Shown here: piece by piece, positions 37,201-48,133 of the stretch
Layout of the letters: each line of letters opens with the position of its first letter
Position numbering within the stretch: the first letter of the stretch is position 1
From: Brasenia schreberi
Taxonomy: Eukaryota; Streptophyta; Magnoliopsida; Nymphaeales; Cabombaceae
Reading direction: 5' to 3'
DNA: 64,000 nucleotides
NCBI GenBank assembly: GCA_036023115.1
Contig: JAYKKT010000074.1
Location: 13,625,501-13,689,500 of the forward strand
Made by a program: the position numbers and the translations under genes
The notes under the pieces: generated by a model
The model's database searches: none
What the model saw: only the letters and a program-made list of their open reading frames with translations
Told to the model about the DNA's origin: nothing

Positions 37201-40200
37201 TCATCAACTTCTTTGGCTGAAAATATCTTAACTTAATCTTCCTGACTTATCATCACAAGCAACATCTTTGGCTGTAACATCATCTCAGTAACAACATAAA
37301 CTCAACCTTCATGGCTGTAACCAATGTTATCCGTATCGCACCATTTCGTATCGTGGGAAGCCACGATACGATATGGTAACCTGTATCATAAGATACAGGT
37401 TATCGTACGATACGGCCCGTATCGTACGCTACAGGCGATACACCCAAAAAAATTGAATTTTTTTCAATTTTTTTTTTATTTTTTTTCAGGTTTCTGGCCT
37501 CTCTTCGCCTCTCTTCACTTCCCTATACTTGTAATTTGGGTTTATAATTTTATTTATTGAATAAGAATAATTTATAAACAAATAAAAATTATGACAAAAT
37601 CATTTTCCTTTCTGTTGCCAACTTTTAGGTATATTTCTGATAGCAGTTTTTAATTTCATGAGATCGCAAACAATTAAAAACATTTGGTTGTCTCGGTTCA
37701 TTAAGTGGGCATTTCAGAACTTCACTATTTTAGGGTTCACTTTACGTGACTTCCATTGAGTTGAACATGATCAACATGTGTGAGGCTTAACTCAGTCTGT
37801 GAAGAGAGAAATGAAGCTCAAGCTTTAGTTAAAAAGCTAATCGTAAGAGAAAAAGGGATATCATCAAGTAATAATATCACATCACTGAGGTGTCATAGAG
37901 TCAATAATCAAAGAAATTGAGCTCATTGTTTTGCTCACATATGAAAATTAGCAAATATGACAACTACATTTACAAAGATAGCAGTTTGTTAATTTTGATA
38001 TATTAGATGAGTGGATTATGGAAGATAGCGAAGAAAATGTACTCCTAACCGAAGAAGACATTGCATGAATTAATTTGAAGTGCAACAACATCACGAAGGA
38101 GATTAAGATTTTCATTTTAAAGCAGAAGGTGATGAGAAACTTTGAATCTTTATCAAGTAGAAGATGAAGATTATTTAGTTAATAATCCTGATACAAATTT
38201 ATAATATATAAAATGTAAATGTATTTCATTTTTTGCTTCAAAATATATAATTTTGGATGCAATTGTTCGATGTTGAATGTTCAATCTGTGTTAAACTTTG
38301 CATTATATCAATTTAAAGCAATTATTAGATTTTTTCAAATTTTTCTAGATTTTTTTTGGATTTTTATTAATTTTCTTGATTTTTTAAATAAATTTTCTTT
38401 ATTTTAATATTAAAGTACGATACGATACACTCGTATCGTGGAGCCCTGCGATACGCGTCAGACAACACTGGCTGTAACAACATCAAAGCAGTCATCTTGG
38501 CTATAACCAGTGTTGTCTGACGCGTATCGTATCGCGTATCGCAGGGCTCCACGATACAAGTGTATTGTATCGTACTTTAATATTATAATAATGCAATACA
38601 AAAATTAATTAAAAATTCAATAAAAAATCTGGAAAAAAAAAAGGAAAAAAACTGGAAAAATTTGGTAGTTGCTTTAAATTCATATAATGTAAGTTTAGTA
38701 CAGATTGAGCATTCAACATTGAATAATTGCATCCAAATTTACATATTTTGAATCCAAAAAATGAAATACAGTTACATTTTACAAATTGTAATAAGGATCA
38801 TCAACTAAATAATCTTCATCTTCTCCTTGTTGCAGATCCTCATCATCATCGACACCTTCTTGGAAATCAAATTCTTCATCTCCTTGATGTTGTTGTTGTG
38901 CTCCTTCTAAATTAATCCAGGCAATGTCTTCTTCAGTTAGGAGGGCATTTTCTTCAGTGTCTTTCATAACCCAATCTTCTAATATATCAAAATTATCCAA
39001 ACTTATTGGATTGAACTGGCTTTCTTCTCTATTTATTTTTTTTTAATTGCCTACGACAAACAAAGATAAACAATTAGTAAATGATATTAACAATTGAAGA
39101 CTGAAGTTAAACAATATTGAATTGAAAGTAATACAACATTACCTTTCACGAAGGCGCATGTTACAACTAATATAAACTAAATCATTTAGTCTTTTATGTT
39201 TCAACCTGTTGTGCTTCTTTCTATGGATGTGTTAAAAAACACTCCAATTTCTTTCACAACCTGTTGCACTACTGGTTTGGCTTAAGACTCTCACTGCAAA
39301 ATCTCTAAGGTTTGGGCAATCACTTCCAAACCTGTTCTACCAAACATCTATAAAAAAAGACAAACATTAGAGACATAATCCACAGTATTGTAAGATGCAA
39401 CTTAAATATGAAAATAAACAATTTACCTAGACGCATAGTAGTGCAGTTGTGAATTGCAACATGCAAACCCATCAAGTGAAGAGCATTATCATATATCTCC
39501 ATCTCTCGATGTATAGCATTTGTTGTACTCTCATCAGGGACTAATATGTCGATAAAATCAATGATGCCTCGATTAACCTCACCGTCCCTTTTGAAGCTTG
39601 TTGAGTACCTAAATGATGGGTTTAGATAATATGTTGCTACATGAATAGGCTTATGCAATTGTTTATTTCATCTACTATCAATTATTTTCCACACGGGCAC
39701 ATAATCCCTCTTTTTTTCATTAAAGTTATTTCTAATTGCTTCTTTTGCCCTATCCATGGCTTCCTAAAGATAGCCCATAGATGGTTTCTCCTCACTATCT
39801 GTCAATCTCAAAACCTTGACTAAAGGAAAGATAATTCTTAACAATCTAATACATGCATTCCAAAATGTACTTCTGAAAACTGTCTCTACAATCTCATTCA
39901 ACTTTCTGTTTTTTCTATTTTGAGGCAACTCGGCAAATTGTTGTCCACTCATCTGAGTTGAACATTCTCTTCAATGCTTGCTTCTGTCTCACAATACTTT
40001 GTACAGATAAAAAGTTAGTTGCAAATCGAGTTGTAGCTGTACGAAGAAGCTCTGCACCATCTGTATATCTTCTCATCATGCATAGTACAAATGCATGGTT
40101 ATAGATGAATTTGGTGATATCTTGGCAACACTCAATTGTTGCCTTTATCTCATTCATCTCACAAATATCCTCAAGGGGATATGCATGGTGTCCAATAGAA

Positions 40201-43200
40201 AGTCCCATAAGTATCAACTAACTCCTTCCCAACTGCTTTGTAGTTAGTTGCATTATCTGTATTCAATTAGACTACATTCTCTAGCCCAACCTCATGTATA
40301 ATCTTATCAAATTCTTGTCGTAAGATCTCTGCAGTGTGTCTCTCCTCTGACATATTTAGAGATCTCAAAAACATGAGTCATTTAGGACAATATATAAAAA
40401 AGTTTAGTAATGTCCTTCCTCGCCTATCTGTCTATCCATTTGCCATAATAGTGCATCCTGTTGCCTTCCATGACTGTCTCAAAGTCTAACAGTATTGTTG
40501 CACTTCAATGACGGTCTGATGTAATATATTTCCTCTCAACTTCTGATAAGAGGACATCCTGTATTATGGACCAATGTTAACAATTGCATCTGTCTTTGCT
40601 TGAAAATGAAAATTGTTTGCTGCATTAAATGGAATGCATGCATCATAAAACCATCTCCCCACTGCAAGGTCTGCCTGATCATGCAGTTATTCTGAAGTCA
40701 TAGCAGCACGAATTCCAGGTTGAGCACCAGGTGTAGTGGAAGGAGGAAAGAATGAATGTGTGCTAGAAGAAGCTCTTCCTCTACTCCTTGCTGAACTTCC
40801 TCTTCTACCATCGCCAAAGTCTTCAGCAACCCTCTTTTCCCTACTAGGTGCTCGTGAACTGCTACTACTAACCTCTGTTCTACCATCTGAAGGCAAACTA
40901 TCAGTGAATCCAAATCCAATGATAGTAGTATCATCGGCTTCTTCAAAACCTCAAAATCATTCTTTTGTTGTCTCCTTTCCTGTATACTCTCAATCATCTA
41001 CAGGCATTGCCATTTAATACCTTTTGGCAAACTTCTAACTCTGCCTGTGCATGGAGCAACTTCTTTCTTGGTCCCTGTTAGGTGGTGTTTCAACCTTGAA
41101 ATTCCACCACTAACTACCTTTTCACAAAATAAGCATATGATATTTAACCTATAACCGTCCTCAACTGGTATACCCCACTACCATGTCGGATCATCAGACC
41201 GAGAATGGAGTCTCTACCACCCCTTCCTGCCATCTCAATGGAGTACTTTAATTCAAACAAAAACCTGAAAATAAAAGCACTTCGTAAATCCCCACTCTTT
41301 AAATAACACTCAAATTGAGTGTCTCCCACTTCATGAATGCAATAAAAATCATATACACACACTTAATATCTTCATATTTTGTCATTCAAAAAAGACAAAT
41401 ACGAAATAACACAAAAAAACAACAAATATAAAGGGAAAAAATGAAGAAAAACATTAAAAATATACCAAAATCCGAGTTAGGAAGCTTGCACGGATACCGT
41501 AGAGCACGATTTTGGAGCTTTGAACACCAAGGAGGCGAAAAATGTGGGTTTCCGTTCGGTCGGAAACCCTTGGTCCCTTCATATGTGTAATACACACCGT
41601 ATCATACGATACGGTGCGATATAGGCCGTATTACGATACGGCCTGTAGTATCGTATCGTGGTTGCCCACGATACGATACGGTGCGATACATATAACACTG
41701 ACTGTAACATCATCAAAGCAGTCATCCTGGTTGTAACATCATCAAAGCAGTCATCCTGGCTATAACATCATCAAAGCAGCTACTTTGGCTGCAACACACA
41801 TTTTAGCAGTGAATGCACAACATAAGCAGCCTTCCTGGCTGATCATTTCATCGAACATCCTCATATGCATCATTTATCTGCTCATACGCTTTTCAACACA
41901 GGCTTTATTTCCGACAGTACTTCTTCATCATTGGCAAGCATCTTTCACATCATTCCATAGTAGTAGCAAGACTTTCAATATCAATGTCATCTCTAAATGC
42001 AGCAGCATGACCATTCATATAGCAAACCATCTTCAAACTATCATACTCATCGTCTTTGGATAGCAATGATGCAGAACTTCATCCGTATCATATTTTGGCG
42101 TGCACACCATGGTCACCACCCACTAACAGGTGCTTGAATTTTAAGAGAAGACCTTTCAAGTAAGCAGCAGGCAGATACACTTAAGTTCTAGCAATATATC
42201 CCCTAGCATATCTCTGGATCACAACTGCAGCAGCCCTGTAATGATTGAACTTTTTCTGACATGTATGACATCATACTCTACTCTGAATTTTAACAGCACT
42301 TCCTTCTATTCCAGCAAATATATATCCATTACTTTTGTCTATCAGCTTTACAAGATTTCCAACACTTTCTTTGTCCTGAATATCCAAAGTTGTGAAGCTA
42401 ATCAACCTGAAATCTTCTATGATCTCACAAAGCTCTTTGGTAAGCTTCCTGTATTTTGCAGATCGAGGGTCTTGATCAATATGGCCTTGCAGGTACGACA
42501 GATCTTCACATCGGTATAGAATTCCAAGTTATAAGTAAGCTTCCCGTAACTCTCAATGAGATCAATCTTGGATAACACGATGTGTGGAAGCTCTAAATGC
42601 AACATGGTTGTCAATGATAGAAGCAACGCACTGATATATTTGCCAGGATCACTGCAGAGGCAGTGATCTGTATCGATAAGATGTTCCAACTTAGACTGCA
42701 GCCAGTCAATGTTCTTTTCCAAATAATCCATACAGTAAACAAGACCTCCATTAGGACCTAAAGAATGTTCAGCCATTACATCACTTAACTTTATAAGATC
42801 CTCGATATTTACTGCACACTCATATTTCTATAATATTCCCAATCCAATGGTCCGGCCACTATTTTACTGAATTCAACAGCGCTTCCTTCTCCCAATATTG
42901 TATTTGCAATGCCTTGTAAGAGGAAACTTGCCAGAGAATGTTCAATACACCATCTGTGGTGGATATCATGGTTGCTGGTGGTACAGGGACTGCAATTATG
43001 GCCACTGGTGTTGGTGGATTTATTGCATGCAGAGCACTTTCTCAGAGGAATGAAAAACATCCAGGCCATGAGATAAACACGAGATGGCTTTGTCCTGGGG
43101 AAAGATTGTAGCGTGTTGGTAATGGAAATCTTGGTAAAAGATCCATCTGCAGCAGTGATGGTTAATGAGCCATTCTTAAATGCCATAACAGTTTACAGAC

Positions 43201-46200
43201 CCAATGACTGATTTCAACATTAAATTCTTTGCTCCACCATAATTGCCTCTTATATTCCCTGCCCAACGTATTATTGCGGCTACTAATATGCAATTAATTC
43301 AAACACCACAGCTAACTTTTCCTAACACATTTACTGCTCAATATATTCAGCCGCCATATGCAATAAATGCAATAATTCCAGCCACCAAACTGCACCTTGT
43401 AACTTCTTTCTGCTACACTTTCTTGCACCACTTTCTTGGGAATTTAAATATGCAATAAATGTGCTGCCAAATCCAATAAATATATCTAAATCCAATAAAG
43501 ACAGCCACCGTAATCTTCTCAACATTAAATTTTCTGGTACGTTGTCTATCTTGATTAACCTTCACCATAGATATATTTTGTTATTTTGAAAACACACCAA
43601 ACAGTTGCTAGGAGAATGTCAGAATTGCTTGGATTATGTGACTCCTTTCACAAAATATCCACCTGCTTAATTTGCGATAAACAACAGAAAAGCAAGCTTG
43701 CATAAAAGGGGATGAAAAAGGACATTTGGTTCCTTTGTTGTTTAATTCCTTTCCCATTTAAACCATGAAACTCTCCTGTCATGGAAAGACAATCTGCAAT
43801 AATGACCAAATGCTCCTCATGGATGCTTGCATAAAAGGGGTCTTCCCCATATCTCAAATAACAGACTTTAGACTATCAACAAAGCACTTCCAAGCAGCAG
43901 CCACACCAAATCCATGAAAAACGTCATTGACATTAGCAGGTTGGCTTTGTTTCCAATAGTTAATTCACTAACCACAATACAAGCTTCCTTAAGAGAATGT
44001 CACATTTTCTTTGGCTTACAGTATTCAGATACAACCATTACATATAACTCGCCAGACTTCTGCAATCCTGCTAACTTACGGTGATCCTCCATGTTTCAGC
44101 ATCATGAATATACACCTATCACCATTTCTAAGGACTATTTCTTAACATCAAATTTGCTATGAAAAATGTGTAATTTTGCCGCAACAACTGTAGCGGCATT
44201 ATCTGATGCCATACGATGTCTGCCACAATACAGGCTTTGCAAATAATTATTTTGTCTTAATAAAACTTACACTAACCTTGAAATCTGATCCACGCCTTCA
44301 CTGTGAATGATATTCCATTCTGATTTCACCTTCTTCTCTTCACTTTAGTCGATCTTTTAAGGTTTTGGCTCTGATGCCATGTTGAAATTCAGAGTCGCAT
44401 TACGGAAGAAAAAATATCACTAATATTAAGGAGGAAAACAGGAGGAATTGAATGAAGGGGCGAACCTCCAATGGAGGCTGCCCCCCCTCTTCTCCACACT
44501 TTCTTACACACTGCCTCAAATCCTAATAAAACCTATCAGTCCTTATATAAGGAGCTGTAAAACAAAAATTGATCAAAATACCCCTAGTACAGAAATTTAC
44601 CAAAATGCTCCTAGTATTTCGGGCAAGTACAATAATACCTAAAAACATCAGAAACTAACACAAAGAATACTATCTTCAACAGATTATTCATTTAAGGCCT
44701 GTTCAAATTGAAGAAAAATGAAGTTGAACTAGAACTTTTAGCATCTAGTTCTTGTTAGGCGTAAACACCCAAACTAATAGTTATAGAAAAATGGCATCCC
44801 AATTCCAATAATACGAGAAACGAATGTGTCTTATGAGAGGAAGTGACTTTTATTTCCTGAAAAATCATTTCTTGAAAATCTTCTCCATGCGCTTCATGAG
44901 CTCATTAATGGGTAACCCTGTGCATGTCTTCTTTTTCTCTTTGCTCTTTCCCTGCCTCTCTCTTTCCACATGATTTGCGCCTTCTCCCTTTTGGTTGTTG
45001 CTGGTTTTATCTCTTCCTTTTCAAACACAAATTAAAGAAATGTTGACAGTAGCCCGCAGCAAACATTAAGAATTGCATTTGGTTTGCAGCAAGGACAAAG
45101 AAAGGAACTTCAATAACCAGATACCCATTACCCCTAAAAAAATCTTCTCTTTCTCTTTCTTACCTTCATTCTTTGCTTGCCAAGCTCAAAAGACTCAAAA
45201 CACACCAACATCACCAATGCAAACTAAAGAACACATTATAAGGGTTACTATCCTGCAACCCAACACTAAGAACAACTTTAACTATAAAACCCACCTCCTG
45301 TGCAAAGTACTGAAACAACTTGTTTTTTTCATTTTTTCTAACATTTTGCCAGTGGCCACTTTGGTTTCTTGCATGTGCTACTGCTCTTTTTCTTTTCTTA
45401 TATTAGCATCATGTCCTGGTGTGAATCCCTTTACTGAGAGCTTATCAGGGAGCGAAAACAGTATCATTCTCATGAAAATGAAGAGCAATAGTTCAAATAG
45501 TGCAAACCGGTAACACTAGAAACAGGACCAGAAAAGTCTTTCGGCATATCCACATGAAAAAAAATGTCCAACGCATTTCAGGTGAACGGAACATGCCCAG
45601 AAAGAGCAACACAATGTCACTTTCTAGTGTGCACACACGACACACTGTGTGTATATATGTAGAGAGAGAGATGATTGAATGCCTCCTGATCAGGGAATCA
45701 GTCTCTACTTGTGCATGCAGGTCGAGGCACTTTTGGTTTAAGGGCAGCTAATTCCTACTCTTTTGGAAATACAAGATTTTGATATTCTATCCTTTTGAAA
45801 TCTTTTTTCTTGAGTTATGTCGATGTGGAATGGGGCTTGAAAGTCTTTGTTCAAGGGCTTTCTTCACACGTGATTGCACTTGAATCATTTTCTTGCAACT
45901 GTGTCAAGAAATTTTCACCAAGTCTCCATATTGATATGATCATTGATTGATGATAATGCTGGTAGTGTATAGACAGATGTAGAAAACTAGAACCTCGTTA
46001 GAGCTTGATGGTTGAAAAAGAGGACAATGACCGAAGCCTCTTTTTTGTTCTTGCACACAAACACTTTTACAAGCATATGCATGTCCATGTTAGAGGTATT
46101 ACTTTGGTTCACTTGTATGCCTCTTCTTGTAATTCCAAGGTTGCACATCCACATGAAGAGGCCCAGGTGTTTGCATCCATGTAAGGAGTTCATGTTGAGC

Positions 46201-48133
46201 CCTTGCTGTCCCCATAAACAAGTGATCTTAGATGTGTAGTGCGTGCCTTATTGTTTTAGAATTATATGTTACAGTATGGTGGTCATCAATTTTGTGATCT
46301 ATCTTACATTGAAACAGCTGGCATGTAGATATGTTCATGGATTTGCTGTCAGCAACAGCATTATGGGCATACCATATGTACCATGCAGGTGAAAGGGTAA
46401 TCTCTCCTGGAGGAGAATCTGTGAGGTTTACAAGAATATAGGAGGTGTAAGGGCATACCATATGTTAGTTGAACACTTCAGAAAGCACAAAACCAAGTCA
46501 AAAGATGAAATGTGATTTGAACCTAATGCTGAAGGAACAAGATCAGAATTAAAAGGAATTTTTGTATTCTTGCCCTTGTGTAACTGGTGTAAGCCTTGAT
46601 AAAGGAAGATTCTGTCGGTAGCTGGCAGCCAACATAAAATTCAAAGTTGCAATTTTTCATGCACCGTTTTACCAGCATCAGAACCCTAAGGTAGCACACG
46701 CAAAAGTATTACTGGATGGTTGACCTCATGAAGTCTTTCTACCCTGTGGCCAATCCCACCTCGTTCAGGAGAATTGGTGAAGGTTAATCTGTAGACTCGA
46801 AATGTTGGTTATATTTTCTTCAAAACCTGCAGCGTATTGTCAACTGGGAAGGAAGTATATCATATTGCAAATTTGACTGATTACTTGAACCAGAAGAATT
46901 ATGCTACTATGATATTTTGAGCCTTGGGTATGTTATATTGACCTCAATTCTAAGGACTCCAAAAATTGCTTTTCTACCCTCTGCTTTCCATATTTTTGGA
47001 ATTTTGGTCATACTCTGCTTTTCTTGAGGAAGAGTGAAACTGCAGAGTAATAACCTGTTGGCGTACCCAAGGTTAAAATACATGGTAGAGATATCCTTGG
47101 CTACATTGTAATCTGCAACCTACGTTGTGATCCTTGTCCTATCTGCTATAGGATTGTTTTCCAGGGATTCTTATGCCATTATGAGAATAAATTTGAAAAC
47201 TAGAAATATACGAAACTTTTACAGATGATCACCTAAAATCACTATTAAAATATTACAGTTATTACTGATTTGATCTGCCATGAGCATGAAATATAGTGGT
47301 TCTCTTGTAAGGTAAGGAGGAAGGTTTAGGTGATAGTGTGTACGCTATATGGGAAGCTTTCAGTAATCTATAGGAACATTGGTAGAGGAAGCTTATAACT
47401 GGTAAAGCTAGTGTAGCTGCGATAAAAAGTATAAGTTAGGCCTTCCTAAATGGGTTCCTTTTCTTGTTCATATATGGTAGAATGATATTTTCCAATTGTT
47501 AATGTTTCAGGTAGTGGGATTGCCTTGGTTTGCCAGTCTGCATATAGTAGGAGTTTGTTGCTGTTGAGACGATGTTTTTATCGGAATTTTGATCCTTTTA
47601 TTGGGCTGTCCAATCGAGATATCTCAAATATGATCTCTTCTTCTTGTAAGCATATCTTGATGCACTTTATTAGAGATTCATGAAGTGCTCCTTTCGCAGT
47701 TCAGACATGGTCTTCATCACTACAACCTTGTAAACCTTAGTTTCATGCTTTTGAATGGTGTATTCTTCAATTGTGGCATCTCTTTCTTTATTAGTATCTC
47801 TTCACTTTTTCTAATGGAGTTGTGAAGTTTGTGCATTATCCTGCCTGTTTTAAGTTAATTTTTATGAGGCTAATGTCCTTTCCGTTTAAAGGTTAACAAT
47901 CAATTAAGTCGAGCTATCTGCAGGTGGATCTGTACTTGCTGCCCCAAGTGGCATTCCCATCAGGGGGGCTCTATTTCAAAAACCAGACGTGGGTTCAGGA
48001 AACCAAAGGGATGCATGCCATTATTCACAATAACTACATCACTGGCTTTGAGAAGAAGATAAAGCGGTTTCAGGAATTCGGTCTCTGGCTATTGGATGAC
48101 TATGTTAACAAGTCACCGCTTGGCAGAATCTGA
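34219..48133 (+). CDS. MGP4: Rhamnogalacturonan-II xylosyltransferase (GT77, MGP4/RGXT type)
   Basis: Family GT77 enzyme that transfers xylose from UDP-xylose in alpha-1,3 linkage to L-fucose of pectic rhamnogalacturonan II side chain A, in the Golgi; Arabidopsis MGP4 is needed for pollen tube growth. Exons: 34219-34701, 35612-35773, 36284-36499, 47924-48133 (TGA), all phase 0, all GT-AG, giving 356 aa, the usual family length. Residues 1-33 are cytosolic and Gln/Ser-rich, 35-55 ([20 protein letters not shown]) are a single membrane anchor (type II). The donor-binding DxD is DVD at 188-190 within [18 protein letters not shown]. Exon 3 carries [18 protein letters not shown] and [15 protein letters not shown]; exon 4 carries [28 protein letters not shown] and a C-terminus ending SPLGRI, as in MGP4. 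No disabling change. Intron 3 is 11.4 kb and holds a nested LTR element and two hAT elements; intron 2 has a 20-G run. An acceptor 6 bp before the ATG implies a 5'-UTR intron. Confidence 0.93.
34896..35006. repeat. Direct duplication in intron 1
   Basis: ATGCATCAGTGTCTAAC and the following roughly 30 bases occur at about 34896 and 34962 with a few substitutions, a 66-bp period. It lies in intron 1 of the xylosyltransferase gene. Confidence 0.7.
36031..36050 (+). repeat. Run of 20 G in intron 2
   Basis: Uninterrupted G20 preceded by GGTGGTGTGCT, on the sense strand of the xylosyltransferase transcript. It could form a G-quadruplex in DNA or pre-mRNA. Length may be an assembly approximation. 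Confidence 0.9.
36793..37102 (-). repeat. Left LTR (3' LTR of the minus-strand element)
   Basis: 310 bp. Contains a GC-rich block (CCAATGGAGGCCGCCCCC) and ends TATCTTCAATA. Matches 44380-44681 almost throughout. The left flank is GATTA. Confidence 0.92.
37322..38470 (+). mobile_element. hAT element 1, internally deleted (1149 bp), with perfect 8-bp duplication
   Basis: Flanked by GCTGTAAC at 37314-37321 and 38471-38478. Left end CAATGTTATCCGTATCGCAC, right end (inverted) CAGTGTTGTCTGACGCGTAT; both are followed by subterminal CGTATCG repeats. Only the transposase C-terminal tail survives: 37996-38070 on plus reads [20 protein letters not shown] and EEDIA, then a stop, matching the tail in hAT element 2. 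It cannot move by itself; element 2's family would have supplied transposase. Confidence 0.92.
38508..41700 (-). mobile_element. hAT element 2 with decayed BED/DUF659 transposase
   Basis: Left end CAGTGTTGTCTGACGCGTAT, right end (inverted) CAGTGTTATATGTATCGCAC, so the same two end types as element 1 in opposite orientation. Flanks GCTATAAC (38500-38507) and ACTGTAAC (41701-41708) match at six of eight bases, an eroded duplication. Minus-strand transposase, read downward: BED zinc finger near 41160 ([20 protein letters not shown]), DUF659 near 40670-40240 ([48 protein letters not shown]), then hAT C-terminal pieces at 40217-39915 and 39658-39320 ([14 protein letters not shown]), and an acidic tail at 39000-38779 ([20 protein letters not shown]). 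Stops and frameshifts make it inactive. Confidence 0.9.
42265..42890 (-). pseudogene. Captured GPN2/QQT1 (GPN-loop GTPase) fragment, segment order permuted
   Basis: Minus-strand exonic sequence of the plant GPN2-type GTPase (QQT1), a factor for nuclear import and assembly of RNA polymerase. Order in the element: first the C-terminal end [20 protein letters not shown] (42890-42828), then directly [20 protein letters not shown] from the middle of the protein, the GPN loop [20 protein letters not shown], a deletion of roughly 50 codons, [45 protein letters not shown], a one-base frameshift, [32 protein letters not shown] and [20 protein letters not shown], ending GIEGSAV (42290-42270). The N-terminal P-loop and the G3 region are missing. 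No introns interrupt it, suggesting an mRNA source. GAAGGAAG-GCTGTT occurs at both the start and end of the permuted block. Confidence 0.85.
42891..43654 (-). other. Unidentified interior of the gene-capturing LTR element
   Basis: Between the two captured fragments. The minus frame 43186-42891 ([20 protein letters not shown]...) runs into the GPN2 C-terminus and may be a third captured piece, but I do not recognise it. Confidence 0.35.
43655..44030 (-). pseudogene. Captured fragment of RNA polymerase IV/V largest subunit (NRPD1/NRPE1-like)
   Basis: Minus strand, read downward: [20 protein letters not shown] near 43930, a stop, DMGKT, then in another frame [20 protein letters not shown] followed by [14 protein letters not shown], and [10 protein letters not shown] near 43700. 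This follows the order found in NRPD1/NRPE1 (AAWKxFLxxLxxAVSDxGK, HLLVIADCLSVTGEFxGLNAKG, SPFxQACFS), the catalytic subunits of the plant siRNA polymerases. Two frameshifts and a repeated CCCCTTTTATGCAAGC (43687-43710 and 43817-43835) show rearrangement. Upstream minus sequence (44060-43990, [18 protein letters not shown]) may also derive from it. Pol IV versus Pol V cannot be decided. Confidence 0.7.
44367..44379 (-). promoter_or_regulatory. tRNA primer-binding site of the LTR element
   Basis: Minus strand TGGCATCAGAGCC starts at the base after the LTR end (44380). It matches the plant Copia initiator-Met primer site TGGTATCAGAGCC except one C/T change and sets the element's orientation. Confidence 0.88.
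44380..44681 (-). repeat. Right LTR (5' LTR of the minus-strand element)
   Basis: 302 bp, ends TGTTGAA and TTCAACA, flanked on the right by GATTA (44682-44686). High similarity to 36793-37102 indicates a fairly recent insertion, before the two hAT insertions. Confidence 0.92.
44687..47923. other. Rest of xylosyltransferase intron 3
   Basis: No gene or clear transposon. Frames such as 45073-45513 lack motifs and splice context. The acceptor GAGCTATCTGCAG at 47911-47923 ends the intron. Confidence 0.6.

Larger units (their letters stand above)
37255..41795. repeat. About 29-bp minisatellite, split by two hAT insertions
   Basis: Units of the form GCTGTAACATCATCAAAGCAGTCATCCTG appear at 37270-37321, 38471-38507 and 41701-41795, each cut from the next by a hAT element. 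Together they form one tandem array of the LTR element interior. Each hAT inserted at the GCTGTAAC portion of a unit. Confidence 0.8.
36793..44681 (-). mobile_element. Non-autonomous Copia-like LTR element carrying host gene fragments
   Basis: Complete LTR element in intron 3 of the xylosyltransferase gene, antisense to it. LTRs at 36793-37102 and 44380-44681 are near-identical and bounded by TGTTGAA and TTCAACA (mutated to TTCAATA in the left copy). The 5-bp duplication GATTA occurs at 36788-36792 and 44682-44686. Next to the right LTR, the minus strand reads TGGCATCAGAGCC, one base from the Copia Met-tRNA primer site; next to the left LTR it reads CCCAACTTGAGGCTGG, like a degraded Copia polypurine tract (AACTTGAGGGGGAG). 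Removing the two nested hAT elements leaves about 3.5 kb with no gag, protease, integrase or RT. The interior instead holds fragments of GPN2/QQT1 and of a Pol IV/V largest subunit, so it is a gene-capturing element mobilised in trans. Confidence 0.9.

Noticed and set aside
37322..38600. CGTATCG repeats as satellite or regulatory array
   Set aside because: They coincide exactly with the termini of hAT elements bounded by 8-bp duplications.
37255..41795. CRISPR-like spaced repeats
   Set aside because: Eukaryotic context; these are minisatellite units separated by transposon insertions.
45073..45513. 146-codon plus-strand frame in intron 3
   Set aside because: No recognisable domain, and it lies within a spliced intron of a well-supported gene.
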